Translations under genes and position numbers: made by a program
Shown here: piece after piece, positions 1 to 5,520 of the stretch
Layout: every line of letters starts with the position of its first letter
Numbering within the stretch: position 1 is the first letter of the stretch
Source: Oscillospiraceae bacterium
GTDB taxonomy: Bacteria > Bacillota > Clostridia > Oscillospirales > Oscillospiraceae
Length of the DNA: 9,692 nucleotides
Assembly (NCBI GenBank): GCA_031266955.1
Contig: JAISAA010000037.1
Location: 1 to 9,692, forward strand
Direction of reading: 5' to 3'
The notes under the pieces: generated by a model
Database searches by the model: none
What the model saw: the letters and a program-made list of their open reading frames with translations, nothing else
Told to the model about the DNA's origin: nothing

Positions 1-828
1 GGGCTTTACGGCATCGCGATGGCCGCCGTCGGTATGCTCTGCACGACCGGTATGGTCGTCGCGGTGGACGCCTACGGGCCTATTTCCGACAACGCCGGCG
101 GCATCGCCGAAATGGCGGGGCTCGACAAGGGCGTAAGAGAGATAACGGATAAGCTTGACGCCGTAGGCAACACGACGGCGGCCATCGGCAAGGGCTTTGC
201 CATCGGCTCGGCGGCGCTGACGGCGCTCGCGCTGTTTTCCGCGTTCGCCTCCGCCGTCGATCTGAAGGTCATTGACATTCTCAGCCCGAAGGTCGTAGTG
301 GGGCTGTTTATCGGCGGAATGCTGCCGTTCCTGTTCTCGTCGCTGACGATGCAGGCCGTAGGCCGCGCCGCCGGCGCGATGATAGACGAGGTCCGCCGCC
401 AGTTCAAAAACATCCCCGGACTTATGGAAGGCAAGGCCAAGCCGGAATACAGCAAATGCGTCGATATAAGCGCGAAGGCCGCCCTGCGTGAGATGATCGC
501 CCCGAGCCTTATCGCGATAGTCGTTCCGATAGTCGTCGGCGTGCTGCCGTTTTTGGGTAAAGAAGCGCTCGGCGGGCTGCTCGCCGGGACGCTCGTAACG
601 GGCTTCCTGCTGGCCGTTATGATGAGCAACGCCGGCGGCGCGTGGGACAACGCCAAGAAATATATCGAGGAAGGCAATCACGGCGGAAAGGGCTCTGACG
701 CGCACGCCGCCGCCGTAAACGGCGACACCGTCGGCGACCCGTTCAAGGACACGTCCGGCCCGTCGATCAATATCCTTATCAAGCTTATGACGATCATAGC
801 GCTCGTCTTCGCCCCGCTGTTTATGTGA
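1..828 (+). CDS. hppA: Membrane-bound K+-type pyrophosphatase, C-terminal part (5' truncated)
   Basis: This integral membrane enzyme hydrolyses pyrophosphate and uses the energy to pump H+ and/or Na+ across the membrane. The frame is open from base 1, so the first 275 visible residues are the C-terminal part of a protein usually near 700 residues; the ATG at 19 is an internal Met. Family hallmarks are DNAGGIAEM (fragment residues 30-38), GNTTAAIG (56-63), WDNAKKYIE (215-223) and the conserved GDTVGDPFKDTSGPS stretch near 241-255, which carries substrate and Mg2+ ligands. Several hydrophobic helices alternate with these loops and the protein ends in a membrane helix (APLFM). Ala60 and Gly63 replace the Lys and Thr expected in K+-independent enzymes, which by family knowledge predicts K+ dependence. 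The residues separating H+ from Na+ pumps are largely in the missing N-terminal part, so ion specificity is open. Promoter and start lie outside the window. Confidence 0.96.
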   Translation, partial: GLYGIAMAAVGMLCTTGMVVAVDAYGPISDNAGGIAEMAGLDKGVREITDKLDAVGNTTAAIGKGFAIGSAALTALALFSAFASAVDLKVIDILSPKVVVGLFIGGMLPFLFSSLTMQAVGRAAGAMIDEVRRQFKNIPGLMEGKAKPEYSKCVDISAKAALREMIAPSLIAIVVPIVVGVLPFLGKEALGGLLAGTLVTGFLLAVMMSNAGGAWDNAKKYIEEGNHGGKGSDAHAAAVNGDTVGDPFKDTSGPSINILIKLMTIIALVFAPLFM

Positions 829-838
829 TGTGGGAAAT

Positions 839-877
839 ACGCGCGGCGGCGGGAGACAAGCGTCCGCCGCCGCGCGT
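839..877 (+). terminator. GC-rich hairpin after hppA, probable terminator
   Basis: A perfect 14-bp inverted repeat (839-852 with 864-877) with an 11-nt loop starts 10 bases after the hppA stop codon. It is followed by four A residues rather than a T-run; the nearest T-runs are at 891-894 and 906-911. It may therefore end transcription inefficiently, act with Rho, or mainly protect the 3' end of the mRNA. It separates hppA from the tRNA promoter. Confidence 0.6.
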
Positions 878-913
878 AAAAGCGCCGGTATTTTGCGCGG
901 TCATATTTTTTGA

Positions 914-942
914 TTGACACGGCGCGGGGAGTTATGTATAAT
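914..942 (+). promoter_or_regulatory. Consensus sigma70-type promoter for tRNA-Thr
   Basis: TTGACA (914-919) and TATAAT (937-942) both match the housekeeping consensus exactly and are separated by the ideal 17 bases. The predicted start is near 949, about 12 bases before the tRNA. A promoter this strong fits a stable RNA gene. Confidence 0.9.
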
Positions 943-960
943 GACCTCCGAAGCGAAAAT

Positions 961-1036
961 GCTGATGTAGCTCAGTCGGTAGAGCAGCTGATTCGTAATC
1001 AGCAGGTCGGGAGTTCGAGTCTCCCCATCAGCTCCA
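961..1036 (+). tRNA. tRNA-Thr, anticodon CGT
   Basis: A complete 76-nt cloverleaf can be folded by hand. The acceptor stem GCTGATG/CATCAGC pairs 961-967 with 1026-1032. The anticodon stem GCTGA/TCAGC (987-991 with 999-1003) encloses loop TTCGTAA with anticodon CGT at 994-996. The T stem GGGAG/CTCCC flanks TTCGAGT. The CCA end is encoded (1034-1036). The anticodon reads ACG (threonine). It is transcribed from the consensus promoter just upstream and followed by its own terminator. Confidence 0.97.
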
Positions 1037-1038
1037 CT

Positions 1039-1078
1039 TGAAAAGCCTTGCGATCACAATGATCGCGGGGCTTTTTCA
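1039..1078 (+). terminator. Rho-independent terminator after tRNA-Thr
   Basis: A 16-bp stem (1041-1056 with 1060-1075) with a 3-nt loop forms when two internal T-G pairs are allowed, and ends in a run of five T (1072-1076). A-rich sequence on the 5' side mirrors the T-run, so it could also stop leftward transcription. Confidence 0.85.
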
Positions 1079-1106
1079 TTGCCCAAGGCACGGGGGTATT
1101 CCAATA

Positions 1107-1146
1107 ATTCAAACCATACCCAATATTTTTTGGGTATGGTTTGAAT
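1107..1146 (-). terminator. 17-bp perfect inverted repeat, probable terminator of tRNA-Ala
   Basis: Bases 1107-1123 are the exact reverse complement of 1130-1146, with a 6-nt loop. It lies 11 bases beyond the 3' end of the leftward tRNA-Ala gene, where a terminator is expected. On the minus strand the stem is followed by TATTGG, a poor U-tract, so function as an intrinsic terminator is inferred from position and stem quality. Being symmetric, it could also back up the rightward tRNA-Thr terminator. Confidence 0.6.
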
Positions 1147-1156
1147 AAGGTGCAGA

Positions 1157-1232
<76 letters not shown>

Positions 1233-1243
1233 GCGTCTGAGGC

Positions 1244-1272
1244 AGTATACCACATCAAAAACCCCAAAGCAA
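1244..1272 (-). promoter_or_regulatory. Extended -10 promoter for tRNA-Ala
   Basis: Read on the minus strand, TTGCTT (1272-1267) is followed after 17 bases by TATACT (1249-1244). A TG one base upstream of the -10 makes it an extended -10 element, compensating for the weak -35. The start would fall near 1237, a few bases before the mature tRNA. Confidence 0.75.
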
Positions 1273-1356
1273 GACTTTTTTATAAAAATTTATTTACATC
1301 ATAAAGCCGCGCAGAGTCAATGCAAACATATAGGCATAGCTTTTTTCGGCGCTCTG

Positions 1357-1365
1357 TGTTAGAAT
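1357..1365 (+). promoter_or_regulatory. Possible extended -10 promoter of ridA
   Basis: TG-T-TAGAAT fits an extended -10 element; no good -35 lies 16-18 bases upstream (ATAGCT or TAGCTT only). Transcription would start near 1372 and give a leader of about 60 nt. No riboswitch-like structure was recognised in that leader. The rest of 1254-1432 is A+T-rich with no gene seen. Confidence 0.45.
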
Positions 1366-1432
1366 TACAGTCGCGGGATGTACTTAACCTGTCATTCAGC
1401 CGCAAAATATCGTTGAAGGAGAAAAATACGCT

Positions 1433-1822
1433 ATGAAAAAAGTGATCGCGACCTCAGCCGCGCCGGCGGCGATAGGGCCTTATTCGCAGGGGATCGAGGC
1501 GGACGGCCTTACGGGCCTTGTGTTCGTGTCGGGGCAGCTGCCTATCGACCCCGCGACGGGGGAGATAGTGCCGGGCGGCGTCTCGGAGCAGACGGGGCGC
1601 TCGCTTGAAAATGTAAAAGCCGTCGTCGAGTCGGCGGGGCTTACGCTGGCCGACGTCGTAAAAACGACGGTTTATCTCAAAAATATGGACGACTTCGCGG
1701 CGATGAACGCCGTTTACGCGTCGTATTTCACGAAAAACTGCCCGGCGCGCGCCGCCGTTGAGGTCGCGCGGCTGCCGAAGGATGCGCTTGTGGAGATAGA
1801 AGCCGTCGCCTGCCGCGTGTAA
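1433..1822 (+). CDS. ridA: RidA family enamine/imine deaminase
   Basis: RidA (YjgF/YER057c/UK114 family) is a small cytosolic homotrimer that hydrolyses reactive enamine/imine intermediates, such as 2-aminoacrylate released by PLP enzymes, and so protects other PLP enzymes. At 129 residues it has the normal family length. Visible hallmarks are IGPYSQ with Tyr17, VFVSGQLPIDPATGEI (about residues 30-45), VVKTTVYLKNMDDF (about 79-92), and PARAAVEVARLPKDALVEIE near the C-terminus. The last contains the substrate carboxylate-binding arginine (Arg106) and the conserved acidic residue thought to assist the catalytic water. AAGGAG at 1416-1421 lies 11 bases before the ATG, supporting this start. It appears monocistronic, with tRNA-Ala on the other strand upstream and a convergent yaaR 9 bp downstream. 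Exact substrate preference within the family cannot be read from sequence. Confidence 0.96.
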   Translation: MKKVIATSAAPAAIGPYSQGIEADGLTGLVFVSGQLPIDPATGEIVPGGVSEQTGRSLENVKAVVESAGLTLADVVKTTVYLKNMDDFAAMNAVYASYFTKNCPARAAVEVARLPKDALVEIEAVACRV

Positions 1823-1831
1823 GCGCCTAAG

Positions 1832-2290
1832 CTACGCTACCAAATCGACAAGCAAGCCCTGGAGCTCGCCCACGCGCTCGAGCAGCTGCAGCTCAGACTC
1901 CTGCTCTTCGAGCACCGCTTGGGCGAGCTCCGTGAGCTTTTCGTCGATAATTTTTACGGTGACGAAGAAGCGGCCCCGGCCCCGCCCGCCGGACGCGGCC
2001 TCGCGCGAGAATTCGTAGCCGTTTGAGACGACGTCGTTCATAAAGCCGCGGATGAGCTCGCGGTAGCGTTCGAGCTCGGAGAAGACGGGGTTTTTTGCCA
2101 AACGCTTTCCCTGTTTGCCGATGTCGGCGGTCAGAGCGCTCAGGCGCGCTTCGCGCTCTTGCTTCGATAAGCTCGTGAGAGTGCGTTCAAATGAAAGCGC
2201 GCGCGCCTCGGCGTCCTCCCGCGCGGCGGAGGGCTTCGGCGCGCCGCCAAGCCGTCCGGCGGAATTAAAATCTCGAACTCTGATGCTCAA
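1832..2290 (-). CDS. yaaR: YaaR family (DUF327) flagellum-associated protein
   Basis: The 152-residue protein matches the YaaR/DUF327 pattern: a variable, charged N-terminus, a helical middle (LTSLSKQEREARL..., about residues 39-60), then NPVFSELERYRELIRGFMNDVV (about 67-88) and, after a Gly/Arg-rich loop, VTVKIIDEKLTELAQ followed by a C-terminal amphipathic helix. The biochemical role of the family is not established; it often accompanies late flagellar genes, as here, where it is last in a fliD-fliS cluster. The start is TTG: AGGGAG (2305-2300) lies 9 bases upstream and overlaps the TAA stop of the preceding gene, so translation is probably coupled. No ATG in a suitable place competes with it. 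The stop lies 9 bp from the convergent ridA stop, with no visible terminator between them. Confidence 0.85.
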   Translation of the reverse strand: MSIRVRDFNSAGRLGGAPKPSAAREDAEARALSFERTLTSLSKQEREARLSALTADIGKQGKRLAKNPVFSELERYRELIRGFMNDVVSNGYEFSREAASGGRGRGRFFVTVKIIDEKLTELAQAVLEEQESELQLLERVGELQGLLVDLVA

Positions 2291-2304
2291 CGAAAGTGGC
2301 TCCC

Positions 2305-2649
2305 TTACATATTGACGTCGATGATGCCCGATTCCCGAAATGGCAGCGGGTCGTAGCCCGCGATGCCGCGGCGGATGTCCGCGCGGCGGGCGTTCGATTT
2401 GCCGAGCGCGTTCATACGCTCCGATAAAAGCTTGGCGTTTTCGGCTGATTTATCGCGCAAAAGCGCTATGGTATCTCGGAGGGCGGGCGTCAGCTCCGTG
2501 CCGCGCAGGGCCGCGCTTATCTGCGCTTCGAGCTCCGCCGCGCGCGTGAAGGACGCGTTCAGCGCGTCATAATCTTCGGTTTCGATCAAACGGCGCTGCT
2601 CGCCTATAAGCTCTTCGTATTCGGCGAGCGGAAGCACGGGCTCACTCAT
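2305..2649 (-). CDS. Small helical protein, FliT/FlgN-type flagellar chaperone candidate
   Basis: This 114-residue protein has no obvious catalytic motif. It is strongly helical, with a first segment (EYEELIGEQRRLIETEDYDALN, split by a short turn, residues about 10-31), a second (AAELEAQISAAL, about 37-48), and a third rich in Leu/Ala/Lys (LLRDKSAENAKLLSERMNAL, about 63-82), then a polar tail ending in IIDVNM. This two-to-three-helix layout with 'LI..QR.LIE..D..AL' early on resembles FlgN/FliT export chaperones, and the position right after fliD-fliS is where fliT sits in many genomes. Assignment rests on layout and context, not on a diagnostic motif. The ATG overlaps the fliS stop by 8 bases (ATGAGTGA) and no ribosome binding site precedes it, so it is probably translated by coupling to fliS. 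Confidence 0.65.
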   Translation of the reverse strand: MSEPVLPLAEYEELIGEQRRLIETEDYDALNASFTRAAELEAQISAALRGTELTPALRDTIALLRDKSAENAKLLSERMNALGKSNARRADIRRGIAGYDPLPFRESGIIDVNM

Positions 2650-3043
2650 TTGCGGCCGCGGCGCCCGCGTGGGTGCTCGCTATCTCCTGCCAGGCGGAGC
2701 AGAGCTCATCGACTATTTCGACTATGTCCGGCAGCTTTGAAATGTCTTTTTTAATATTCGCCTCCGTCAGCTCGTGCAATATGAACTCGTACAGCTTCAA
2801 AAGATTTTCGGAAATCTCAATGGACATATCGAGCGAATTCATCAGCTCGGAAACTATGTTCTGCGCTTTGATGAAGCACGAGTGGGCCTTTTCAAAGTCG
2901 TGCTTTTCGACGGCGCGGGACGCGAGAACGATGTTTTTTTTCAAGCCCTCGTAAAGGAGCACGACGAGCTCCACGGGGCCGGCGGTCAGAATACGCTGCC
3001 GCCTGTAAAGGTCCTGCGGGTTATTTGAGTTTGCTGACGCCAT
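2642..3043 (-). CDS. fliS: Flagellin export chaperone FliS
   Basis: FliS binds the C-terminal helix of flagellin in the cytoplasm, keeping it unpolymerised until export. The 133-residue product has the typical length and the family signature LYRRQRILTAGPVELVVLLYEG (broken here as residues 12-20 and 21-33), with the following helices typical of the four-helix bundle. The frame extends 18 bases further to a TTG, but the ATG at 3043 is preferred: GGAGG (3057-3053) lies 9 bases before it, and the longer form would place that ribosome binding site inside the gene. It lies 51 bases after the fliD stop and overlaps the next gene by 8 bases, consistent with one transcript. A short Ala-rich tail (AAAANE) ends the protein. 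Confidence 0.93.
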   Translation of the reverse strand: MASANSNNPQDLYRRQRILTAGPVELVVLLYEGLKKNIVLASRAVEKHDFEKAHSCFIKAQNIVSELMNSLDMSIEISENLLKLYEFILHELTEANIKKDISKLPDIVEIVDELCSAWQEIASTHAGAAAANE

Positions 3044-3094
3044 ACGACGTGTCCTCCACAATATGCTCTTGCGTTTTGCTCGCCGCCGCTTTTA

Positions 3095-4978
3095 TCAGCT
3101 TGAGCTTTGCCCCATCAGGCTCTCCAGCCAGCTCGTCTGCTCGTTCATCTTTGACAGAGCGGTTTCCATCGCGGCGAATTTGAGGTAATATTTTTCCTCG
3201 AGCGCCGTCATTTTTTCCTTAAACGCCTCGATATCCTCGGAGGCGGACTTGAGGCGGTCTGTAAGCGCGTCCAGATTCGACGCGCCGGAGCCGATATTAT
3301 ACGTGTCGATGAGCGACGATATCCGTGTCAAAAAGCCGCCTGACGAGTCTGTGCCGGCGAGGACTGCCATAACCTTTTCCGGGTCGCTTTCTATCGCCGC
3401 GCGCAGCTTATCCTCGTCGAGCGCGATCTGATCCTTGCTCTCGTCGAAATAGCCGCCCATTTTTATGCCTATCGAGGAGGGCGAAAGGCCCGTGCCCTGC
3501 ACTGTCTCATACAGCGCGGAGCGCATATTTGTCAAAAGGCGGCGTATGCCGGCGTCGCCGTAGATAACGCCTTTTTTCGCTATGGCCTCGTAGGCCTCTA
3601 TCTGCTCCTCCGTCATCGCGGACTTTTCCTCGTCCGTCAGCGGGAGATAGTCTTTCTCGGAGGTCGATTTGCGCGTCGTCGTCAGCTCGGTGAGCTTTTT
3701 GACGAGCGTGTTGTAGCCCTCGACGAATTTTTTGACGTTGTCGATCACAGCCGAGGCGTCTTTTTTTATCGTGGCGAAAATCTCTTCGCCCGCCGCCGTC
3801 GTGCGGTTTAACGTAAAGTCGATGCCGTCGAGCGTGAAGCTGTTGGAGTCGCGCTCCACCTGCACGCCGTTTATCGTCAAAAGCGCGTTCTGCCCGCCGG
3901 AATAGGACGATCTTTGGGACGGGGAATCAATTTCAAGCGCGCTGCTTGCGCCAAAAATATTACCGCTTTTATTTTTGATTTCAAGTTTGCCGTCGTAGCC
4001 CGTCGGCGTTAATGAAAATTTGTGTGTCGCGTCGTCAAACGTGATGTTGACACCCGCGCCGGAGCTGTTCACTGTGTTGATAACGTCCGTCAGTGTGTCG
4101 GTCTTATCGAATGTAAACGTCTCGCCGTTTATTTCAAAAGACAGTTCATCTTTGCCGATTGCGAACAGGCTGTTATTACCCCCGGCAGGCAAAAACGCAC
4201 CGAGCTTTGTACCAAAATCGCTTGATGAGAGGAATCCTCCGTTTTTGTCTTTCACCGCGCCGCTCACAACGGGCGCGACATTCACCATCCCGAAAGCGCC
4301 ATTGTCGGAAAACGCGTTACCGGTCTTATTTACGATGGTGAGCGTCTGCCCCACGCCTTTTGTTTTTGTCTCGACGGTGAATTTGTCCGTGATCTGCGAG
4401 TAGCCCATTGTGACGCCCGCGTTTGACGCGTTGACGGTGTTTATCATTTTGCCGAGCGTGTCGTCTTCGTTGAACGTAAACGACTCTCCGTTTATCGAGA
4501 ACGATATATTGCCGCTGCCGTCAAAGCTCAGATCGGTCTTCAGGTTCAGCTCCTTCAGCTTCGTCGCGGCGGTGAGCCCGTTCGGGTCGGACGATACTTT
4601 TTCAAGGCTGGCCGCCGACGCGCCCTTCGCAAGCTGATCGACGGAGCTTATCGCCAGATTGCCCACAGATGCGTAAACGGACGGCGAGAGCGTCACGGCG
4701 TTGGCGCCGGAGCCGGTCACGCTCGCGGTGTACGCGTTGTACGCGGACTCCTTCGTAAGGCTGTCCGCGCCCGTTACGCTTAAAAAGTTGTACTTAAAGT
4801 CGCGCAACGCGCTTGAAACGTTAGTGTACGCCTCCTGCTTCCATTTGAGCACGGTTTGCGCGGCGTTTTTGCGGTCGAGCTTAAGCTGCTCGATCTTCAT
4901 CATAGTCTTTATAAGGTCGTCCGTATCCATACCGGACACAAGCCCCGTGAGCCTTATTGTGTTGATCCCAAGCGCCAT
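3095..4978 (-). CDS. fliD: Flagellar filament cap protein FliD (hook-associated protein 2)
   Basis: FliD is exported through the flagellar secretion system and forms the cap at the filament tip that guides flagellin assembly; it can also act in adhesion. The N-terminal domain has the classic RLTGLVSGMDTDDLIKTMM start (about residues 9-27) and the WKQEAY motif at 46-51. The C-terminal domain begins near LLTINGVQVERDSNSF (367-381), which leads into IDNVKKFVEGYNTLV (412-426), and ends in the coiled-coil signature YYLKFAAMETALSKMNEQTSWL (597-618, cut here by function into helix and tail). Between them are two copies of a flagellin-IN-like motif (159-223 and 280-342), explaining the length of 627 residues versus about 450-500 in many bacteria. 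No signal peptide is present, as expected for type III export. ATG start with AAGGGAGG (4996-4989) 10 bases upstream. It heads the cluster with fliS, a FliT-like gene and yaaR. Confidence 0.95.
   Translation of the reverse strand: MALGINTIRLTGLVSGMDTDDLIKTMMKIEQLKLDRKNAAQTVLKWKQEAYTNVSSALRDFKYNFLSVTGADSLTKESAYNAYTASVTGSGANAVTLSPSVYASVGNLAISSVDQLAKGASAASLEKVSSDPNGLTAATKLKELNLKTDLSFDGSGNISFSINGESFTFNEDDTLGKMINTVNASNAGVTMGYSQITDKFTVETKTKGVGQTLTIVNKTGNAFSDNGAFGMVNVAPVVSGAVKDKNGGFLSSSDFGTKLGAFLPAGGNNSLFAIGKDELSFEINGETFTFDKTDTLTDVINTVNSSGAGVNITFDDATHKFSLTPTGYDGKLEIKNKSGNIFGASSALEIDSPSQRSSYSGGQNALLTINGVQVERDSNSFTLDGIDFTLNRTTAAGEEIFATIKKDASAVIDNVKKFVEGYNTLVKKLTELTTTRKSTSEKDYLPLTDEEKSAMTEEQIEAYEAIAKKGVIYGDAGIRRLLTNMRSALYETVQGTGLSPSSIGIKMGGYFDESKDQIALDEDKLRAAIESDPEKVMAVLAGTDSSGGFLTRISSLIDTYNIGSGASNLDALTDRLKSASEDIEAFKEKMTALEEKYYLKFAAMETALSKMNEQTSWLESLMGQSSS
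3953..4141 (-). repeat. FliD internal repeat, copy B
   Basis: Residues 280-342 of FliD (SFEINGETFTF ... IKNKSGNIF) repeat residues 159-223 with roughly half the positions identical, including DTL, INTVN, AGV and the NG.. strand start. They match the flagellin-IN/hook-IN type of small beta-rich domain, which is surface-exposed on the cap. Confidence 0.75.
4310..4504 (-). repeat. FliD internal repeat, copy A
   Basis: Residues 159-223 of FliD (SFSINGESFTF ... IVNKTGNAF) form the first of two related flagellin-IN-like motifs, offset by 121 residues from copy B. The spacer between them (about 224-279) is Gly/Ser/Asn-rich and looks like an exposed linker or extra domain. Confidence 0.75.
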
Positions 4979-5043
4979 TATATTACAGCCTCCCTTAGAG
5001 TGTATCAGGATAAGAGCATATCTCGCGGTAATCCATACATATA

Positions 5044-5069
5044 TTATCGAATGATTTTTCCGGAACTTA
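5044..5069 (-). promoter_or_regulatory. Candidate sigma28 (SigD/FliA-type) promoter of fliD
   Basis: On the minus strand TAAG (5069-5066) is followed after 14 bases by TTCGATAA (5051-5044), resembling the flagellar sigma consensus TAAA-N14-16-GCCGATAT, with the CGATA core intact but the first two bases differing. Transcription would begin near 5035, about 57 bases before the fliD ATG. Late flagellar genes are commonly driven by this sigma factor. A weaker match than a textbook site. Confidence 0.5.
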
Positions 5070-5077
5070 ACCGATTT

Positions 5078-5100
5078 GATTTTTTAATTTAGAAAAAATC
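5078..5100. repeat. A+T-rich inverted repeat upstream of the fliD promoter
   Basis: GATTTTTT (5078-5085) and AAAAAATC (5093-5100) form a perfect 8-bp inverted repeat with a 7-base spacer. It begins 9 bases upstream of the candidate fliD -35 element. It could be an operator or UP-like element; it could equally be chance in A+T-rich intergenic DNA. Confidence 0.4.
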
Positions 5101-5158
5101 GCGGCTTTCCTTTCTGTCTGAAACACCTATGTGAGAACAGGCTCTTAAATTTTCAATT

Positions 5159-5293
5159 TCAGATTATGAAGAAGAAAGCGACCCCGGCCCCGAAACGCGC
5201 AGCATACGCTCCGCCGTAACGGGCGGTGAAACAAACACCCTCGCCCAAGGCGGCGGCCAGAACCGCCGCCGCCGCATAAAATAGTAACAGCAT
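5159..5293 (-). CDS. Possible 44-residue small membrane peptide (unrecognised)
   Basis: An ATG at 5293 is preceded by GAGGAG (5304-5299) with a 5-base spacer, a stronger translation signal than most in this window. The 44-codon frame reads MLLLFYAAAAVLAAALG, then a short polar stretch with Cys, Arg and Tyr (about residues 18-33), then FGAGVAFFFII and TGA. Two hydrophobic ends around a basic centre suggest a small membrane or secreted peptide. I do not recognise the sequence and assign no function. Its Ala-codon runs create a perfect 8-bp GC hairpin (5249-5256 with 5263-5270). A minus-strand -10-like element (TATACT 5348-5343) overlaps the kinase promoter. Against it: short length, low-complexity composition, no homology that I can name. 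Longer frames on the same strand here (up to 104 codons) lack such a ribosome binding site and run through the repeats, so I do not support them. Confidence 0.35.
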   Translation of the reverse strand: MLLLFYAAAAVLAAALGEGVCFTARYGGAYAARFGAGVAFFFII

Positions 5294-5321
5294 AAAAGCT
5301 CCTCGCCTTCAAAATTTTCTC

Positions 5322-5350
5322 TTGAAACGCCGCAACGTACATAGTATAAT
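5322..5350 (+). promoter_or_regulatory. Near-consensus sigma70-type promoter of the hybrid kinase
   Basis: TTGAAA (5322-5327) and TATAAT (5345-5350) are separated by 17 bases, matching the housekeeping consensus at 11 of 12 positions. Transcription would start near 5357, giving a leader of about 164 nt before the kinase ATG that contains both repeat units. The -10 region is nearly symmetric and could also serve leftward transcription. Confidence 0.75.
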
Positions 5351-5365
5351 ATTGATGGGCGAAAC

Positions 5366-5505
5366 GGGCAGCCCGCCGCGAATGCGGCGTACCCCGTGCC
5401 CGCAGGCACGTTTAAGCAAACGTCCGTCTGCGAAGTGGGCGGCCCGCCGCAACGCGGCGTCCCCGTGCCCGCAGGCACGTTTAATCAAACGTCCGCCCGC
5501 AGGGC
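5366..5505 (+). repeat. Two tandem 69-71 bp hairpin-forming units in the kinase leader
   Basis: Unit 1 (5366-5436) and unit 2 (5437-5505) align over their whole length with a few changes and two single-base gaps. Each holds the same series of short stems. In unit 1 these are CGCCGC/GCGGCG (5374-5389), CGTGCC/GGCACG (5395-5410) and ACGTTT/AAACGT (5408-5423). In unit 2 the same stems are at 5445-5459, 5464-5479 and 5477-5492. Stems two and three share three bases (ACG), so they compete. A fourth stem is CCGTCT/GGGCGG with two T-G pairs (5424-5442) in unit 1 and CCGCCC/GGGCGG (5493-5507) in unit 2. Stems are kept while loops vary (GAAT or AAC; AAGC or AATC), which favours structure at RNA or DNA level. 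No known riboswitch class was recognised. It may be a local leader element or a member of a dispersed repeat family. Confidence 0.85.
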
Positions 5506-5508
5506 GGC

Positions 5509-5514
5509 GAGGAG
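5509..5514 (+). promoter_or_regulatory. Ribosome binding site of the hybrid kinase, next to a hairpin
   Basis: GAGGAG lies 6 bases before the ATG at 5521. It begins one base after the last stem of the leader repeats (5493-5507), so folding there could limit or expose ribosome access. Confidence 0.8.
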
Positions 5515-5520
5515 CGTAAA

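Noticed and set aside
3041..3061. TTG at 3061 as the fliS start
   Set aside because: It would place the GGAGG ribosome binding site inside the gene and add six residues not typical of FliS; the ATG at 3043 is correctly spaced from that site.
5166..5219. 17-codon + strand frame starting ATG AAG AAG
   Set aside because: No Shine-Dalgarno sequence or promoter upstream, and it is antisense to the better-supported minus frame.
5164..5478. 104-codon minus-strand frame across the leader repeats
   Set aside because: Its N-terminal part is simply the reverse complement of the tandem repeats, no ribosome binding site precedes it, and a better-supported short frame overlaps it.
5366..5505. CRISPR array or integrated element
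   Set aside because: There are only two adjacent copies without unique spacers, and the units are internally palindromic throughout.
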